Assembly (NCBI GenBank): GCA_001839685.1
Contig: MLAK01000752.1
Coordinates: 13,166 to 67,217, forward strand
Length of the DNA stretch: 54,052 bases
Direction: 5' to 3'
Origin: Tritrichomonas foetus
Lineage: Eukaryota; Parabasalia; Tritrichomonadida; Tritrichomonadidae
Position numbers and translations under genes: made by a program. Below, in pieces: positions 22,001-33,400 of the stretch (positions within the stretch are counted from its first letter, which is position 1; each line of letters opens with the position of its first letter). The notes under the pieces were generated by a model. The model was not told the origin of the DNA and made no database searches. It saw nothing but the letters and a program-made list of their open reading frames with translations.

Positions 22001-25000
22001 GGAGAATTTTAAGCTTTCTGTTTTTATAAAAAATCAAAGGCTATTTATTTATCATCAAGATCAAAAATCATCAATTTCAGATAAATTTTTATTTAATAAA
22101 TGGTATTTGTTTGTCATTATTTTTACTCAAACCAATATTCAAGTTTCAATAAATGATCAACTTTTCCAACCAAATCAAATAATTAAGCATGAATTTCACA
22201 ATTGTATTAATTTATATTTCGCGGGAAACAAGGCTGGTGAGTTCTTTAATGGATTTTTCGGTCAAACTGTGTTTATGAAACATGATTCTATACAAGAAAC
22301 AATTAAAAGTTATCAAAAATTAAATAAAAATCGCTGTTCTCATTTTTCGAACATACTCATAAATATATCACCATTTTTAGCAAAAAGATCACTTATTACT
22401 GATGTTATAAAGTCAGGCGATAGCTATTCATTTAAAGGATATGCAGCACCATCAATATCTACCATTTCAAAAGTTCTTCAAACAAACGGTGTTTTCCAGA
22501 ATTTTTTACCGCTCTTTATTTTATTAAACCATCCATTTAAAAATTCAAATCAACCAAATAATCTAAATTACGATCAAGATAGTCATCAAAGTGGCAACAA
22601 AAATGATGAAAATAGTAATGATACAAATGCACTTCAATATAATGACCATGCATTTTTCTACGTAATTTTGACAATTCTTCAAAGAATTTTAGGTTTTTCG
22701 GTTTCAAATCAAAAGCTTTTCAAAAGACTCGGTGGTTTTCAATTATTGGCTGGATTTTTCGGTCAAATAAAAGCTCAACTGTTTACTAAAAATGTTTTGG
22801 CAATGTTTTCATTAATATACAAAACAATCAAAGTTCCATCACTTCAATCTCAAATGATTGAATTCATATGGTTAAACTTCGATCTTTGGTCTTCAATGTC
22901 AAGTGAATTCCAAATTAATTTATACAAAGATTTTCTTCGTCATGTTTGCACTCCATCACAAGCCATTAGAGCCGCTGACATCAAATCATTGGATTTCATG
23001 CTATATTTAATTCAATGTCCATTTCCGGATAAAACTCGACTTGATCCATATTTAATTATGTTTCCTAATGTTTCATTAGATGAAAACCAAATCGACACTA
23101 CCAATGTTCCTTGTTTTTTGGATGAAAAAGAAAAACACACTATTCGAGAATTACAGTGGAAATTTTTCAGTGAATGCGTTTTTGAAATGCCATCAGTTTC
23201 AACTCTTCTTGGTGTTTCAATGATTGCCACATTTCATCCAATAATTCATCTACGATTAAATGCTTTCAAAATTATTGAAGATTTTATCAATTCGGGAAGC
23301 CAAATTTTAACAGTTCTAATGGAATTAACAGGTGGTTACGAAAATTTTTTACAACTTGCACTTGAAACTAATACAGAAATTCAATATCATGCTGCTTATT
23401 GCATCTTTTTATTAGGAAGACAAGAAATAGTGGGGAATTATAAACATAAATCACTTACGTTTTCATCGGCTGTCATGGCTCTAATTCTACATCTTGTCCG
23501 TCCTCAAGAAATCGCAGATAAACTTTTCGATATGGCTTTGCAATTCGCCTTTGAATCAAAAGATGATTTAGAAAAGGCTGACAATATTCGATTCCCGGAA
23601 ATTTTCCCATTTTTATTATGGATATCAATTTTTGTTGAAAACAAAGGGAAAATCAAAATGTTTTCCAAAAAATTGAAAGTTTGTTTAACCACAAATCCTT
23701 ATTTGGAATCATTTACTTCCTTTTTCACTGATAATAAATCTTGGCCACTTTGGATCTTTTGGTTTGCAATTAATCTTTATGATAGAGAAAATGAAATTGA
23801 AAATATAGCTAAATTTATTGCTTGCTCAATGTTCCCAGTTATAAAGAAGAATGCTCAACATATTTTTGCGTTATTTACTTTTTTGGAATCATTGACTGAC
23901 TTTTCTTCAATTGTTTTTACCAATCTTATTTTGGAAACAGTTAAGCATATTTGCAAAGAAATGGTTGATTGTCATATTAGTTCAGTTAAAATCGTATCTG
24001 CTATATTTAGAACATTTTTGTTTGGTTTAAAACGCGATTTTGCCACTGAGAACAGTTTGTCTAATTTAACAAATGAAAAAATGAATGAATTTATTTTATT
24101 TTTAACGAAACAACAAGCAAAATTAATTGATCCATCTCATCTATCAGTTGAATACCGTTTTAAACAACGTCAAAATGATAAATTTAAAGTCGAATTTTTA
24201 GATCTTTCTGTCAATTTATTATCTCTAATTGCTGAAACCTTATTAATTTTGCCTGATTCACAGTTTCCATTATTTAATGAATTTGTAATTTCATTGTCTC
24301 AATGTTTCTGCTACATTTTTGATTTTATTAATTCATCAGGAAATGAAAAATTAATTTTACTTGCGCAAAAACAGTTAGCAAAAATTCCAGCAGGTTGTTC
24401 TTTAAACCATTCTTTATATCAAGATCTTGAAGATAAAGTGATTAAAGGAGAAACAGAATATCAAGATATTTTTCTTTCTGTTTTCATGAGTGAAATTAGT
24501 CAAATTATTTCTTCTTTGCAAAATATGACGTTCGTTTTATCTGCAAAGAATCATTCACATTATCGAGAAAGTTTCAATGAATTCATTAAAGCTCATTCTA
24601 AAACACGATTAATTGTATCTTTGCATAATCACAAGCTTGGTGCTTCATTCTTCCGTGAAATAACCAGTAACAATTTCGGTCCATGGGCCCGAGAAACATC
24701 TTGTGCTGAAATAAAATGGATGAAGACTTCGCGAATTGATTCAACTGGTCGAATTTTATTCATGAAGATCAACAAAAACTTTGATGATCATAAAAAAGCA
24801 TCGGCTTTGCGAGACTCACGTGAAATTAATTCGTCTGATAAGGATAGTTCGATGAATAATTATGACATGAATGATCATAGCATGAATTTTAAAAATATTT
24901 TAAAACAAAAAGAATTTTCTTTTATTCCTGCACCAATTGAACAAGTTCGTGCAAATGCAACTTTCCATGTAACACAAATTACCCGGTCTAAAAGAATTAA

Positions 25001-27176
25001 TGGAACAATGTATTTATCGGATGCACGCTTGATTTTTGATGGATATGATTTTGCTGATAGTTTTGGATGCAGTTTACCTGAAATACCAAGTGATAATCAT
25101 AAATATCTGGATATTATATATTCATCAATTTCCTTTATTTTTTGGAGGAAAATTTTGCATGCTGATCTTGGTATTGAAATTTTTGTATCAACAAATAAAT
25201 CCTTCTTATTTAGTTTTACAACGAGTGAAAAAAGACATGAATTTTTAGAAATCGTGAAAAAATTCACTGATAAATTAAATTCATACGTCACTAAACCCTT
25301 TGAACTATTAAAATTAGGAATGGGAACAAATGTTCAAACAATTCCTTCAATAGAAATCATTAAAAAATGTAAAATTACAGAAAAATGGCAAAATCATAAA
25401 ATTTCAAATTTCACATATTTATTTTATTTAAACACACTCTCTGGCCGATCATATAATGATATTTCACAATATCCTGTTTATCCATGGGTAATTTCTGATT
25501 ACACAAGCGACACTATCGACTTAAACAATAAAAATGTTTATCGAGATTTATCAAAACCAATTGGTGCCTTAAACCGAAAAGGCATGAATCACTTAAAGAA
25601 AAGACTTCTAGAATATCCAGATCATACAAATGAATGTTTATTTAGAACTCATTATCTTGCACCTGCTTATGTAATTGGTTATTTAATTCGAACTGAACCT
25701 TTTTCGACTTTACATATTCAATTGCAAGATGGCTGCTATGATATTCCAGAAAGATTATTTTATTCTATTCCTGAAACTTGGAGTTCTTTGACAAGAGAAG
25801 ATTCAAGTGATTATCGTGAACTAATCCCCGAATTTTATTTTTCACCAAGATTTTTACGAAATGAAAATAATTTTGATTTGGGAACTTTAATGGCAACTAA
25901 TACAAAAATAAATGATGTAGAATTGCCTAAATGGGCCAAAAATCCATATGAGTTTATTGAAATTAATCGACGTGCTTTGGAATCAGATTATGTTTCACAG
26001 AATTTACATAAGTGGATTGGTTTAATTTTTGGTATTAATCAGCGAAATTTCGAATATGAAAATGTTTTCCATCCATACACATATAGCGATTGCATAAATA
26101 GTAAAGAGGTTAAAGAAGATCCAAATTTATTGGCAGTTATGCAAAGTTATGCTGCTAACTTTGGTGTTTGCCCTTCATGTATCTTTAATGAAGAACATCC
26201 TGAAAGATTCATTTCATCATTAACAGCTGTTAGTATTTCTAATATGTCTAATATGCCAAATTTTAATACCGAAACTATATTAATGATGAAAAACGGATTC
26301 ATTTTAACTTCTAAATTCAATTTATATAATCTCAATGTGAATTCATCTAGAAATAAATGTGTCACATGCAAGTCTTTGAGTCAAATTAATTCAGATCTTT
26401 ATAAAAATAATGTCGTTGATTTCAATGATCAAGGAATTTTAGTGTCAATAAGAGATGGAACAGCATTAAGTTTCTTTTCTTTCAAAACTGGAGAAGAATT
26501 AGGAACATTATCTCATGACAACAATGCAATTACTTGCGTGCACTGTCTTGAAAATAAAGCAATAATCACAGGTGGCAATGATTGTGTTGTTTATATATGG
26601 AATGCAATGAATCTGAAATTAATTGGTTCAATTTTGTCTCACACACTTCCAATTGTTAAAGTTTATGGTGATCTATTATTAGATGTTGTTGTCATTATTG
26701 ATGAAGAAATAAATGCTTATATTTATTCATTAAGAGGAAGAAGATTTATGGCAACATTTAAGGTTCCATACGGAAATAGCAGTAGTAGTATAAACAGTAA
26801 TAATGACTCTAAATACATCATCAGAACATTATCGAGTGGTTACATTGTGATATCTTGTTCAGTGTTTGTGACATCACATAAATCGAAATCATTTATTTTT
26901 ATTTATGATTTATGTGGAGCTTTGATTCATCAAATTGAAATTGAAGAACATATTAAAGAAATGATAACTATTTCAACCAGCCAAATGTATAATTATATAA
27001 TTGTATCCACATCAATGAAAGAAATATTAATCTACGATTCTTTGAATTTCCAGTTAGTTAAAAAGATTAATGATCAGATCTTTCCAAAATTCTTGTCTTC
27101 TATTGGGAATTCAAAATCGATTATTTCTGTCAAAATGCAACAGAAGCAAATGGACTTGGTTCAATTTGATTTTTGA
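19011..27176 (+). CDS. Giant BEACH-domain protein (PH-BEACH-WD40)
   Basis: Predicted 2721-residue protein of the BEACH family (neurobeachin/LYST/LRBA type), which act as scaffolds in vesicle and lysosome traffic. The start at 19011 is preferred over the in-frame ATG at 18984 because an initiator motif lies between them. Layout by approximate residue: 1-950 helical, armadillo-like; 958-1088 a concanavalin/LamG-like beta domain (FSFSTTFKIL to VFMKHD), as in neurobeachin relatives; 1100-1950 further helical repeats; 1976-2095 PH-BEACH domain (ATFHVTQITRSKRINGTMYL); 2113-2360 BEACH domain with YPWVISDYTSDTIDL, YRDLSKPIGALN and FDLGTLMAT; about 2405-2721 a WD40-type propeller with a GNDCVVYIWN blade. 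BEACH hallmarks such as Y-P-V-x-P-W, R-DLSKPIGA, H-Y, and PFS are all present, so the domain appears intact. It is convergent with the Ser-rich gene downstream. Confidence 0.92.
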   Translation: MNLSFLEHHGGDSSHLVWIKYYSMPCKITIPDKTHQTPLEFFLQSFEYNPIPIRQIKKAVESSNLKTIDKKLASIFKIDSIPITNYLLFSQMIIEQMVTVKNSPNISIVPQFMMRGFIALNYQLPNIKEKYEKNEEISGFQPEMWKFIHYPLTYLLNSQPDICEDTFKIIHNYFRVFSSLEFLIKLQPNNLLRAAFFTNLTIFIKYFILEFNLLETSTILDFLFSTFTKLANMIYQIPNSVEVMNKCLEFFQDSIPLSQIFTQKQCSLFLDIYIAIISQIKTIIQNEKGNVTIYNYISFIKIGLTLFEKVSSKFDDKCAKHLTQSLCLFFNYLFDTIPFERICTLPQKSLKFKQMNQNSHSTSIENKNQPNNSSNTQQIDEKINEFSDKSQTEEGNCGKSNQNEEEWTFYLNEKDVLQQIMGQSINSPDGLTIMTLLQKFMKASDHICSTILETFRCCVDFLDEKRKIQLSLSFFLSVLEVPISLNNISEDFILMSLLPSSFPSANFLWQMNDLDWYYHDILLQFMFNFSIQSTEKLNMILKVIQIFTSGNNFLKIIHFLPFFRSLIEIDSKINFIHHFFESKSIESFQFAIINTENEQLKKQMASLFQTMAYLRPLEVFKSPVFLQAIHNLLLLESLQEILTPCFKVGMSLCHSQPHELGILCSISTLKQVLAILNQATTDKTIHNIAQTMIIYLTESVGTFDESVFDVLSKEGLFETISRLPLIVKTSEFFLLTIKFFGTFSSKFTDYFVSYNQLSNIFHELEIASKNITLTQSIVDCLIYLMLNSHSLISSLSNDNVSFLEKISMDSEISMTSEIVIQNRLALSMILHIVQDTEFEGYFLNLIFKLCKNSLDNTYECFLCDVIGFTLQRIIKNKHNEICYKIFKWIGQRFFSNLNLNQVFKAMRLGKDGKKHPHHFFILNNFLDMIIEEIPIPVSSYFHFSRKNDGIIIKNIDPSILTYPFSFSTTFKILNSQFEQNELVNEEVIFPILELKEKENFKLSVFIKNQRLFIYHQDQKSSISDKFLFNKWYLFVIIFTQTNIQVSINDQLFQPNQIIKHEFHNCINLYFAGNKAGEFFNGFFGQTVFMKHDSIQETIKSYQKLNKNRCSHFSNILINISPFLAKRSLITDVIKSGDSYSFKGYAAPSISTISKVLQTNGVFQNFLPLFILLNHPFKNSNQPNNLNYDQDSHQSGNKNDENSNDTNALQYNDHAFFYVILTILQRILGFSVSNQKLFKRLGGFQLLAGFFGQIKAQLFTKNVLAMFSLIYKTIKVPSLQSQMIEFIWLNFDLWSSMSSEFQINLYKDFLRHVCTPSQAIRAADIKSLDFMLYLIQCPFPDKTRLDPYLIMFPNVSLDENQIDTTNVPCFLDEKEKHTIRELQWKFFSECVFEMPSVSTLLGVSMIATFHPIIHLRLNAFKIIEDFINSGSQILTVLMELTGGYENFLQLALETNTEIQYHAAYCIFLLGRQEIVGNYKHKSLTFSSAVMALILHLVRPQEIADKLFDMALQFAFESKDDLEKADNIRFPEIFPFLLWISIFVENKGKIKMFSKKLKVCLTTNPYLESFTSFFTDNKSWPLWIFWFAINLYDRENEIENIAKFIACSMFPVIKKNAQHIFALFTFLESLTDFSSIVFTNLILETVKHICKEMVDCHISSVKIVSAIFRTFLFGLKRDFATENSLSNLTNEKMNEFILFLTKQQAKLIDPSHLSVEYRFKQRQNDKFKVEFLDLSVNLLSLIAETLLILPDSQFPLFNEFVISLSQCFCYIFDFINSSGNEKLILLAQKQLAKIPAGCSLNHSLYQDLEDKVIKGETEYQDIFLSVFMSEISQIISSLQNMTFVLSAKNHSHYRESFNEFIKAHSKTRLIVSLHNHKLGASFFREITSNNFGPWARETSCAEIKWMKTSRIDSTGRILFMKINKNFDDHKKASALRDSREINSSDKDSSMNNYDMNDHSMNFKNILKQKEFSFIPAPIEQVRANATFHVTQITRSKRINGTMYLSDARLIFDGYDFADSFGCSLPEIPSDNHKYLDIIYSSISFIFWRKILHADLGIEIFVSTNKSFLFSFTTSEKRHEFLEIVKKFTDKLNSYVTKPFELLKLGMGTNVQTIPSIEIIKKCKITEKWQNHKISNFTYLFYLNTLSGRSYNDISQYPVYPWVISDYTSDTIDLNNKNVYRDLSKPIGALNRKGMNHLKKRLLEYPDHTNECLFRTHYLAPAYVIGYLIRTEPFSTLHIQLQDGCYDIPERLFYSIPETWSSLTREDSSDYRELIPEFYFSPRFLRNENNFDLGTLMATNTKINDVELPKWAKNPYEFIEINRRALESDYVSQNLHKWIGLIFGINQRNFEYENVFHPYTYSDCINSKEVKEDPNLLAVMQSYAANFGVCPSCIFNEEHPERFISSLTAVSISNMSNMPNFNTETILMMKNGFILTSKFNLYNLNVNSSRNKCVTCKSLSQINSDLYKNNVVDFNDQGILVSIRDGTALSFFSFKTGEELGTLSHDNNAITCVHCLENKAIITGGNDCVVYIWNAMNLKLIGSILSHTLPIVKVYGDLLLDVVVIIDEEINAYIYSLRGRRFMATFKVPYGNSSSSINSNNDSKYIIRTLSSGYIVISCSVFVTSHKSKSFIFIYDLCGALIHQIEIEEHIKEMITISTSQMYNYIIVSTSMKEILIYDSLNFQLVKKINDQIFPKFLSSIGNSKSIISVKMQQKQMDLVQFDF

Positions 27177-27311
27177 ATCATATTATCCATTGTATGAAGA
27201 ACAATTTTATTTTTCTTTGTAAAATTTAGTTAATACAATTCATTTTTTCTTATTTTTCGTTTTTTTCCCTTTTTATTTGAAAGAATAGAATCTAGATTCA
27301 ACTACTGAAAT

Positions 27312-27348
<37 letters not shown>

Positions 27349-27417
27349 TTTTCGATGAATATATTTAGTTTTAAAACATAATTTTAAATTTAACTTTGGA
27401 TTAAACATTTTTTTCTT
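27177..27417. other. Short convergent intergenic spacer
   Basis: This 241-bp spacer separates the convergent BEACH and Ser-rich genes. It must hold both 3' ends. It contains one uninterrupted A-tract (27317-27346) and no reading frame of note. Confidence 0.7.
27317..27346 (+). repeat. A30 homopolymer tract
   Basis: Thirty consecutive A residues (T on the other strand) lie midway between two convergent 3' ends. It could be a slippage-generated homopolymer or a remnant of a retroposed poly(A) tail. I see no target-site duplication or element body beside it. Its true length is likely to be poorly determined. Confidence 0.85.
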
Positions 27418-30400
27418 TTAAAATTCGGAGTTGCTATCAATTTCAATTAATCCTCCAACTCCCGATTGTGAATCAAGGTTACTTGAATTCTCAAGCATTT
27501 TAACAGTAGATTTCTTGAATGATCTATCATGGGTCTTTGTATCTTCAATTAATGATTCATTAAAAATTTGTTGAGATGACTCATCATTGATGATTGATGA
27601 ACCTTGTGATAATTCATTTTGTTTATTCGACATGCTGAAAATATTTTTCTTATCACCGGTTGGGGAAGGAATATCAAGGTGAATGTCATCATTATCACTT
27701 ATTTTAGAATCACCAAAATCAATGAATTTATTGTCAATATTTTCATTTTGCTGTTGATTGTTTGAATTTGATCCAGAAATAGAGCTGTTTGATTTACTTT
27801 CACTATTTTCGGATTTATTCTTTTTAGGAACTTTTCTGATTTTGAGTCTTCCTGAAATGGAATTTGATGAAGAAGACATTGATGATCCGGATGAATTTTT
27901 GCTTTTTTCTTTACGAGAGTATGAATTCAGTGACTTTTGCTGGTTCGATGATGCTTTTGGACTTGCAGTAATTGATGACAAATCTAAGTTTCCTGATGAA
28001 TATACATCAGATGCTTCATTTTCTTTGATAAACTTATTTGTGGCTTTTATGTCATTAGTTTCATTTGAAACATATTCATTAGAAAATTCAGATTTCTGAT
28101 CTTTATTACTGCTTGAGTCACTGTGCTTTAATTGAGATTCTTTATTCAAAACAGGTGTTGCTTTTGGTGTAAACATGAAACCACCATTTTCTGAGGAATC
28201 AATGTATTCACTATCACTATCTGAATAATCAATTGGAGTATCATGAACCTTGCGTGATTTCTTAGAAACTATTGTAACACGTTTGTTTGAAGGAGTGACG
28301 TTTTCGTTAATTTTATTACTGATTCCTTTTCTTTGACTCTTTTCAAAAGTGTCTGTGAAGATTGATTTCACCGAGTTTGCTTGTGAGGTATCTTTTACAT
28401 TAGTTTGATTTTCTTTTGTTTCTTTTTCTTCCTCTGGTTCAGAATTGTCGGATGAACTTGATGACTTTGGAATTACTTTCTTTTTAAGTGTGGAGTTTGT
28501 TTTTCCTTTGCTCTTTTCAAATGCAGCAGAAAATGCAGATTGTATTGAAGTTGTTGATTGCTTATCATCTTCTTGTTTCATTTCTTGTTTTTGATTTGTT
28601 GAGTTTATTGATTCTGATTGTGAGTTAATGGAAGATGATGATCTTTGCTTTTTAATCTTTCTGACTTTCTTTTTAATTGGTTTTCCTTTGGTTTTTTCAA
28701 ACGCGTCAGAAAACAGTGAATATGTTTCGGGATGTAAATCTTCATCTTTTACGATAATATTATTGTTTGAATTTTGGGAAACTGAAGATTTGGAAGAATG
28801 GGAAATTACTGATGATGAATTGGATGATTTGAATTTCTCTGGTGATTTCATAAATTTAGGAGTGTCAAAGCCAGATAATTTTTCCTGTGATTTTTCGAAT
28901 GCTTCGGAAAAGGCAGATAACTGTGAAGATGAAGATTGTGTGATGCTGTTATTTTCAGTAATGCAAGACTTTGAAATATTACTTGGGATAGAATCAGTCG
29001 ACATAGAATTATAAGAAATATTAGAGTTGGAATCTCTCATTTGAGTAAATGGACTTTGGCTGTTCTTTCCTTTTGGCGATTTTCCTTTGCTTTTATTGAA
29101 TTCTTCAGAGAAAACAGAAACACGATCAGAACTAGAGTCTTTCATTGCATTTCGATCTTGAATATTGGAATTTACAGATTCTTTATCTGCCATACTAGAA
29201 ATTTGAGAAATCATCGAATTAGAATTAGAGAAAGATTGTTGCTTGAATTTTGGCTCAACTTTAAGTGTTTTTCCTTTCAATTTCTCAAATGACTGGGAAA
29301 ATACTGATAAATCAGATTCATTAGCAGAGTATTCGGATTTCACATTAGAAGAATGTGAAGAACTTATTGATTTTCCTCCTGATACCTGGGAGATTAGAGA
29401 ATTTTCATCGTCTGCTTTTTGAGTAAATGGTGAAGCTGAATTATACTTTGATAATGGTTTTCCTCGACTCTGTTCGAAAGCATTGGAAAATGCTGAATCT
29501 TTATCACTCAGATCAGTATCTTTAGCTTCTTGATTTACTGTGGTAGTTGTCGAAACACCACCTGAAACCGATGAAATTACTGAAGTTGAATCACCTGATT
29601 GAATTCCTGGTTGTTTATGATTTCTAATCTTTCGTTTCTTTCCATGACTTTTCTCAAATGTTTCAGAGAAGACGGATTTTTCTGATTCAGAATGATGAAA
29701 TACCTCTTCCTCTTGCTTCTTTGAAACAGTAGAAATAGAAACACCTCCAGAAACAGCAGAAATTTCAGAACCTTCACTTTGGTATTGTGCAAATTGTGAT
29801 GCATTGGGTTTTGCTATTTGCCTACCCTTAGACTTTTCAAATGCTTCAGAAAACTGAGACATTTCAGAGTGTTGGTTATCATCATTTTCTTGGTTTTGAT
29901 TTACAGTGGAAATCGAAATTCCTCCAGAAACAGCAGAAATCTCAGAATTACTTCGTGACAATTGATTGTTATTAAATCTATTAGACTTTTTCATCTTCTT
30001 TCCTCGACTGTTTTCAAAAGCTTCAGAGAAAACAGATCTTTCTGACTCGGATTCAATTTCTTGTTTGTTTTGGACTTGTGTTGATAATGAAACGCCACCT
30101 GAAACGCTAGAAATCTCGGAATTATCTCTTGAATGTCGCTGAGCTTGTTGCTTATATTTACGAATATTCTTACCTTTGCTATTGTAAAATGCCTCACTGA
30201 ACATTGATTGTTCAGATTCATCATTTTCAGGGGATTTTTCTATAACATTGGTTGAAAGAGAAACACCACCAGAAACAATAGATATCTCTGAATTACTGGA
30301 TTTTACCGAATGATTAGACTTAACGAATTTATTCGATGATTTACCAAAAGTGACTCTTTTGCTTTTACTTTTTTCAAATGCTTCAGAAAACATTGATTTT

Positions 30401-33400
30401 TCGGAATCTGAAAGATCAACATCTTTATTCTCAATTGTTGTTGTTGTGTTTGAAACACCTCCTGATATGGCAGTAATTTCCGAGTTGCTTTCATCATCTT
30501 TCTGAATTTGCTCCTTTTTGATTCTTTTAATTCTTTTTCCTTTTGATTTTTCGAAGGCTTCTGAAAACATCGATTTCTCTGAGAATGAATCTGAATCATT
30601 ATTCATATTAGTTTGATTTGTTGTCTGGCTAACACCTCCTGAAACAGATGAAATGGAAGAACTACGACTTGATCGGCGGGTCTTAGAAACTTTTTTCGAT
30701 TTAATTTTCTTATTTTGTGATTTATCAAAAGTTTCTGAGAAAAGTGATATATCTGATGGTTCTTCTACATTGTTTGTAACATATTGTGTTGATTGGGAGA
30801 CATCACCTGTTACAGATGAGATTTCTGATTTGTTGTCTGATGGCAGTTTTTGTGAAACTTTTTGAGAGGTTATTTTCTTATTTCTGGATTTCTCGAAAAC
30901 CTCAGAGAACATAGACATCTGATCATCAGAGTCAAGGTCAAGTCCTCTTTCTTGGTGTTGGTTTGCTACCACCGTTGAGTTTTGAGAAACCCCACCAGAA
31001 ATCATTGAAATCTGCGTATTTGAAGATTGACTTGGAATGAACCGTTTATTTTTAACGTCTTTTATTTTATCAGTTTTTGTTTTTTCATAAACTTCACTAA
31101 ACATTGAGTGTTCTGATTGGCTATCAGTATCATTATTGTTGATATTATTGTTTGCGGTTGAAATTGTGAGGCCTTGTGATATTGATGAAATATGTGAATT
31201 TGAGGGTTGTTGATTTATAATTGGTTGAACTTTCTTTTCTGATTTGATTGATTTATTTTTGCTTTTATCGTATACTTCACTAAAAATTGAGTGCTCTGAA
31301 TCACTTTGAATAAGATTGGCGGTAGTGGCTGTTGTGTTCGAAACTCCTCCCGATATATTCGAGATAGTAGCTTCTGATTTTTGTTTCTGTATTTCATTTT
31401 GTTGAGGTAAATCAACATTAGCAAATACTTTATTTTTACTTTTGTCGAAAATTTCAGAAAATGCAGATTCTGATTCTGATTCTGAATTATGTCCTTTTTG
31501 GTCAACTGGAATAGTTGAAGCTGAAATACCACCGGATATTTGAGAGATAGTTCCACTTTCTTGTTGTTGAATTTTTGTCGGTGTTTCTTTGGAAATGGTG
31601 GCCATTTTTCCTTTAGACTTTTCAAAAATTTCTGAAAACATTGACACTTCTGATTCGGAATGATTTTCCACTTTTGCAACAGGAACTGTTGAAGCTGAAA
31701 TACCACCGGATATTTGTGAAATTGTTCCACTTTCTTGTTGTTGAATTTTTGTCGGTGTTTCTTTGGAAATGGTGGCCATTTTTCCTTTAGACTTTTCAAA
31801 AATATCTGAAAACATTGACACTTCTGATTCGGAATGATTTTCCACTTTTGCAACAGGAACTGTTGAAGCTGAAACAGCACCTGATATTTGTGAAATTGTT
31901 CCACTATCTTGTTGTTTTAATATATATTTATTATCTTTTGGTGTTGTTGTTGTTCTTCCCTTCGATTTTTCGAATATTTCTGAAAACATTGAAGAAGCTT
32001 CAGATTGATCTTGGTTGAGAACAGTATCATTTGTGGGTGTAGTTTCATTAGTAATTGTTACTGATCGATCCTCTGTCTCATTTTTTTGACAAGTATTTGA
32101 TTGTTTGTTTTTATATTTCTTAGGATCAGCATTATCAAAAATTTCGGAGAAAGAAGGACCTTCATAAATAACTTGTTCTTCTTCAACAGTATTTCCTAAA
32201 TTAAGTTCTGTCACAACACTTGATGAAATCGAATGTTTTTGATTATTAGTGGATTCTTCTTTTTTTGCTTTAGCAATCGATTTCGATGACTGAGCATATA
32301 TTAAGGAAAAATCTTCCGAATCACTTTCATTAAAATTTATCCCTTTTATTCCTTTTTTTGAACTTTCAATTTCAGAATTATTCCGACTTTTTCTAGATCT
32401 ATAAGACTGTTTATCTGAGACACCGTCATGATATTCTGATATTGAGTCATTATTCCTGACATTTTTTATATATCTAGATGATGGTTCTGATAATTCAGTA
32501 TAGTTAGGATTATCTTTATTTTTGAGTGCTTTTCGACGTCTTTTATCATAAATTTCAGAAAACTCTTGGCTTTGGGATATATCACTCATCATTGAGCTAG
32601 TATCAGAATCAGATGATGATTCATTTCCAAGAACAACTGATGATGATTTGAAAATCGAAGCTAATCGATTTGTATCATCTTTAATATTCTTTTTTCTTGA
32701 GCGAGTATAAACATCCGAGAAAGAATTACTCACAATTGATTGATCACTTTCACTTGATGATTCATTTGAAATTGTTTTTGATTTTCCAGATGATGAAAGT
32801 TGTTTTATGCTGTCATTCTTATTATGTTTTTTCTTTTTATTATAAGAATAAACTTCTGAAAATGATGTTGAACTGTGTTCAGATAAGGGATCATCCTCAG
32901 TATGAGAAGTACTTTCTCCACTAATGGAAGGTTCACTTCTCTGTAAAGAATGCTGCATATCAGATCTTTTTGATGGTTTCTTCATTTTTCTTCTCATTTT
33001 TTCTGAGAACTTCGAATCATTGGAGCTTGATTGATTCAGATCTCTTGCTTTGATTCTATTAAATGGATCAGACAAACTATTTCCATCATCATTTTCTTCT
33101 TCTTCTTCTTCAGATAAACTTGATGAAGAGTGTTTATAATCTGATATTTTGTTTTCAACTGGAAGTATTACGTCAATATTTTTAGGTTGAGAAGCTGATG
33201 ATCTTGATTTCTTTGAAGATGTAGAAACCTGATCTTCGAGTAAAGAATCTTTATTGGTTTCAATACTTTGCTTTTGTTCTGAAAAATGAAGATCTGAATC
33301 CGAATCTAATGAAGAAGAAGTTGATGTTGTAGAAATTTCTTCTTGATCTAGTAAGAAACTCGGTTGAAGTGGTGGTTGAATTTCATCTATCGTTTGATCA

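Noticed and set aside
31215..31904. 229-codon minus-strand frame inside the Ser-rich repeat gene
   Set aside because: It is an alternate-frame shadow, kept open because the underlying coding repeat is periodic; it lies wholly inside the 4049-codon frame.
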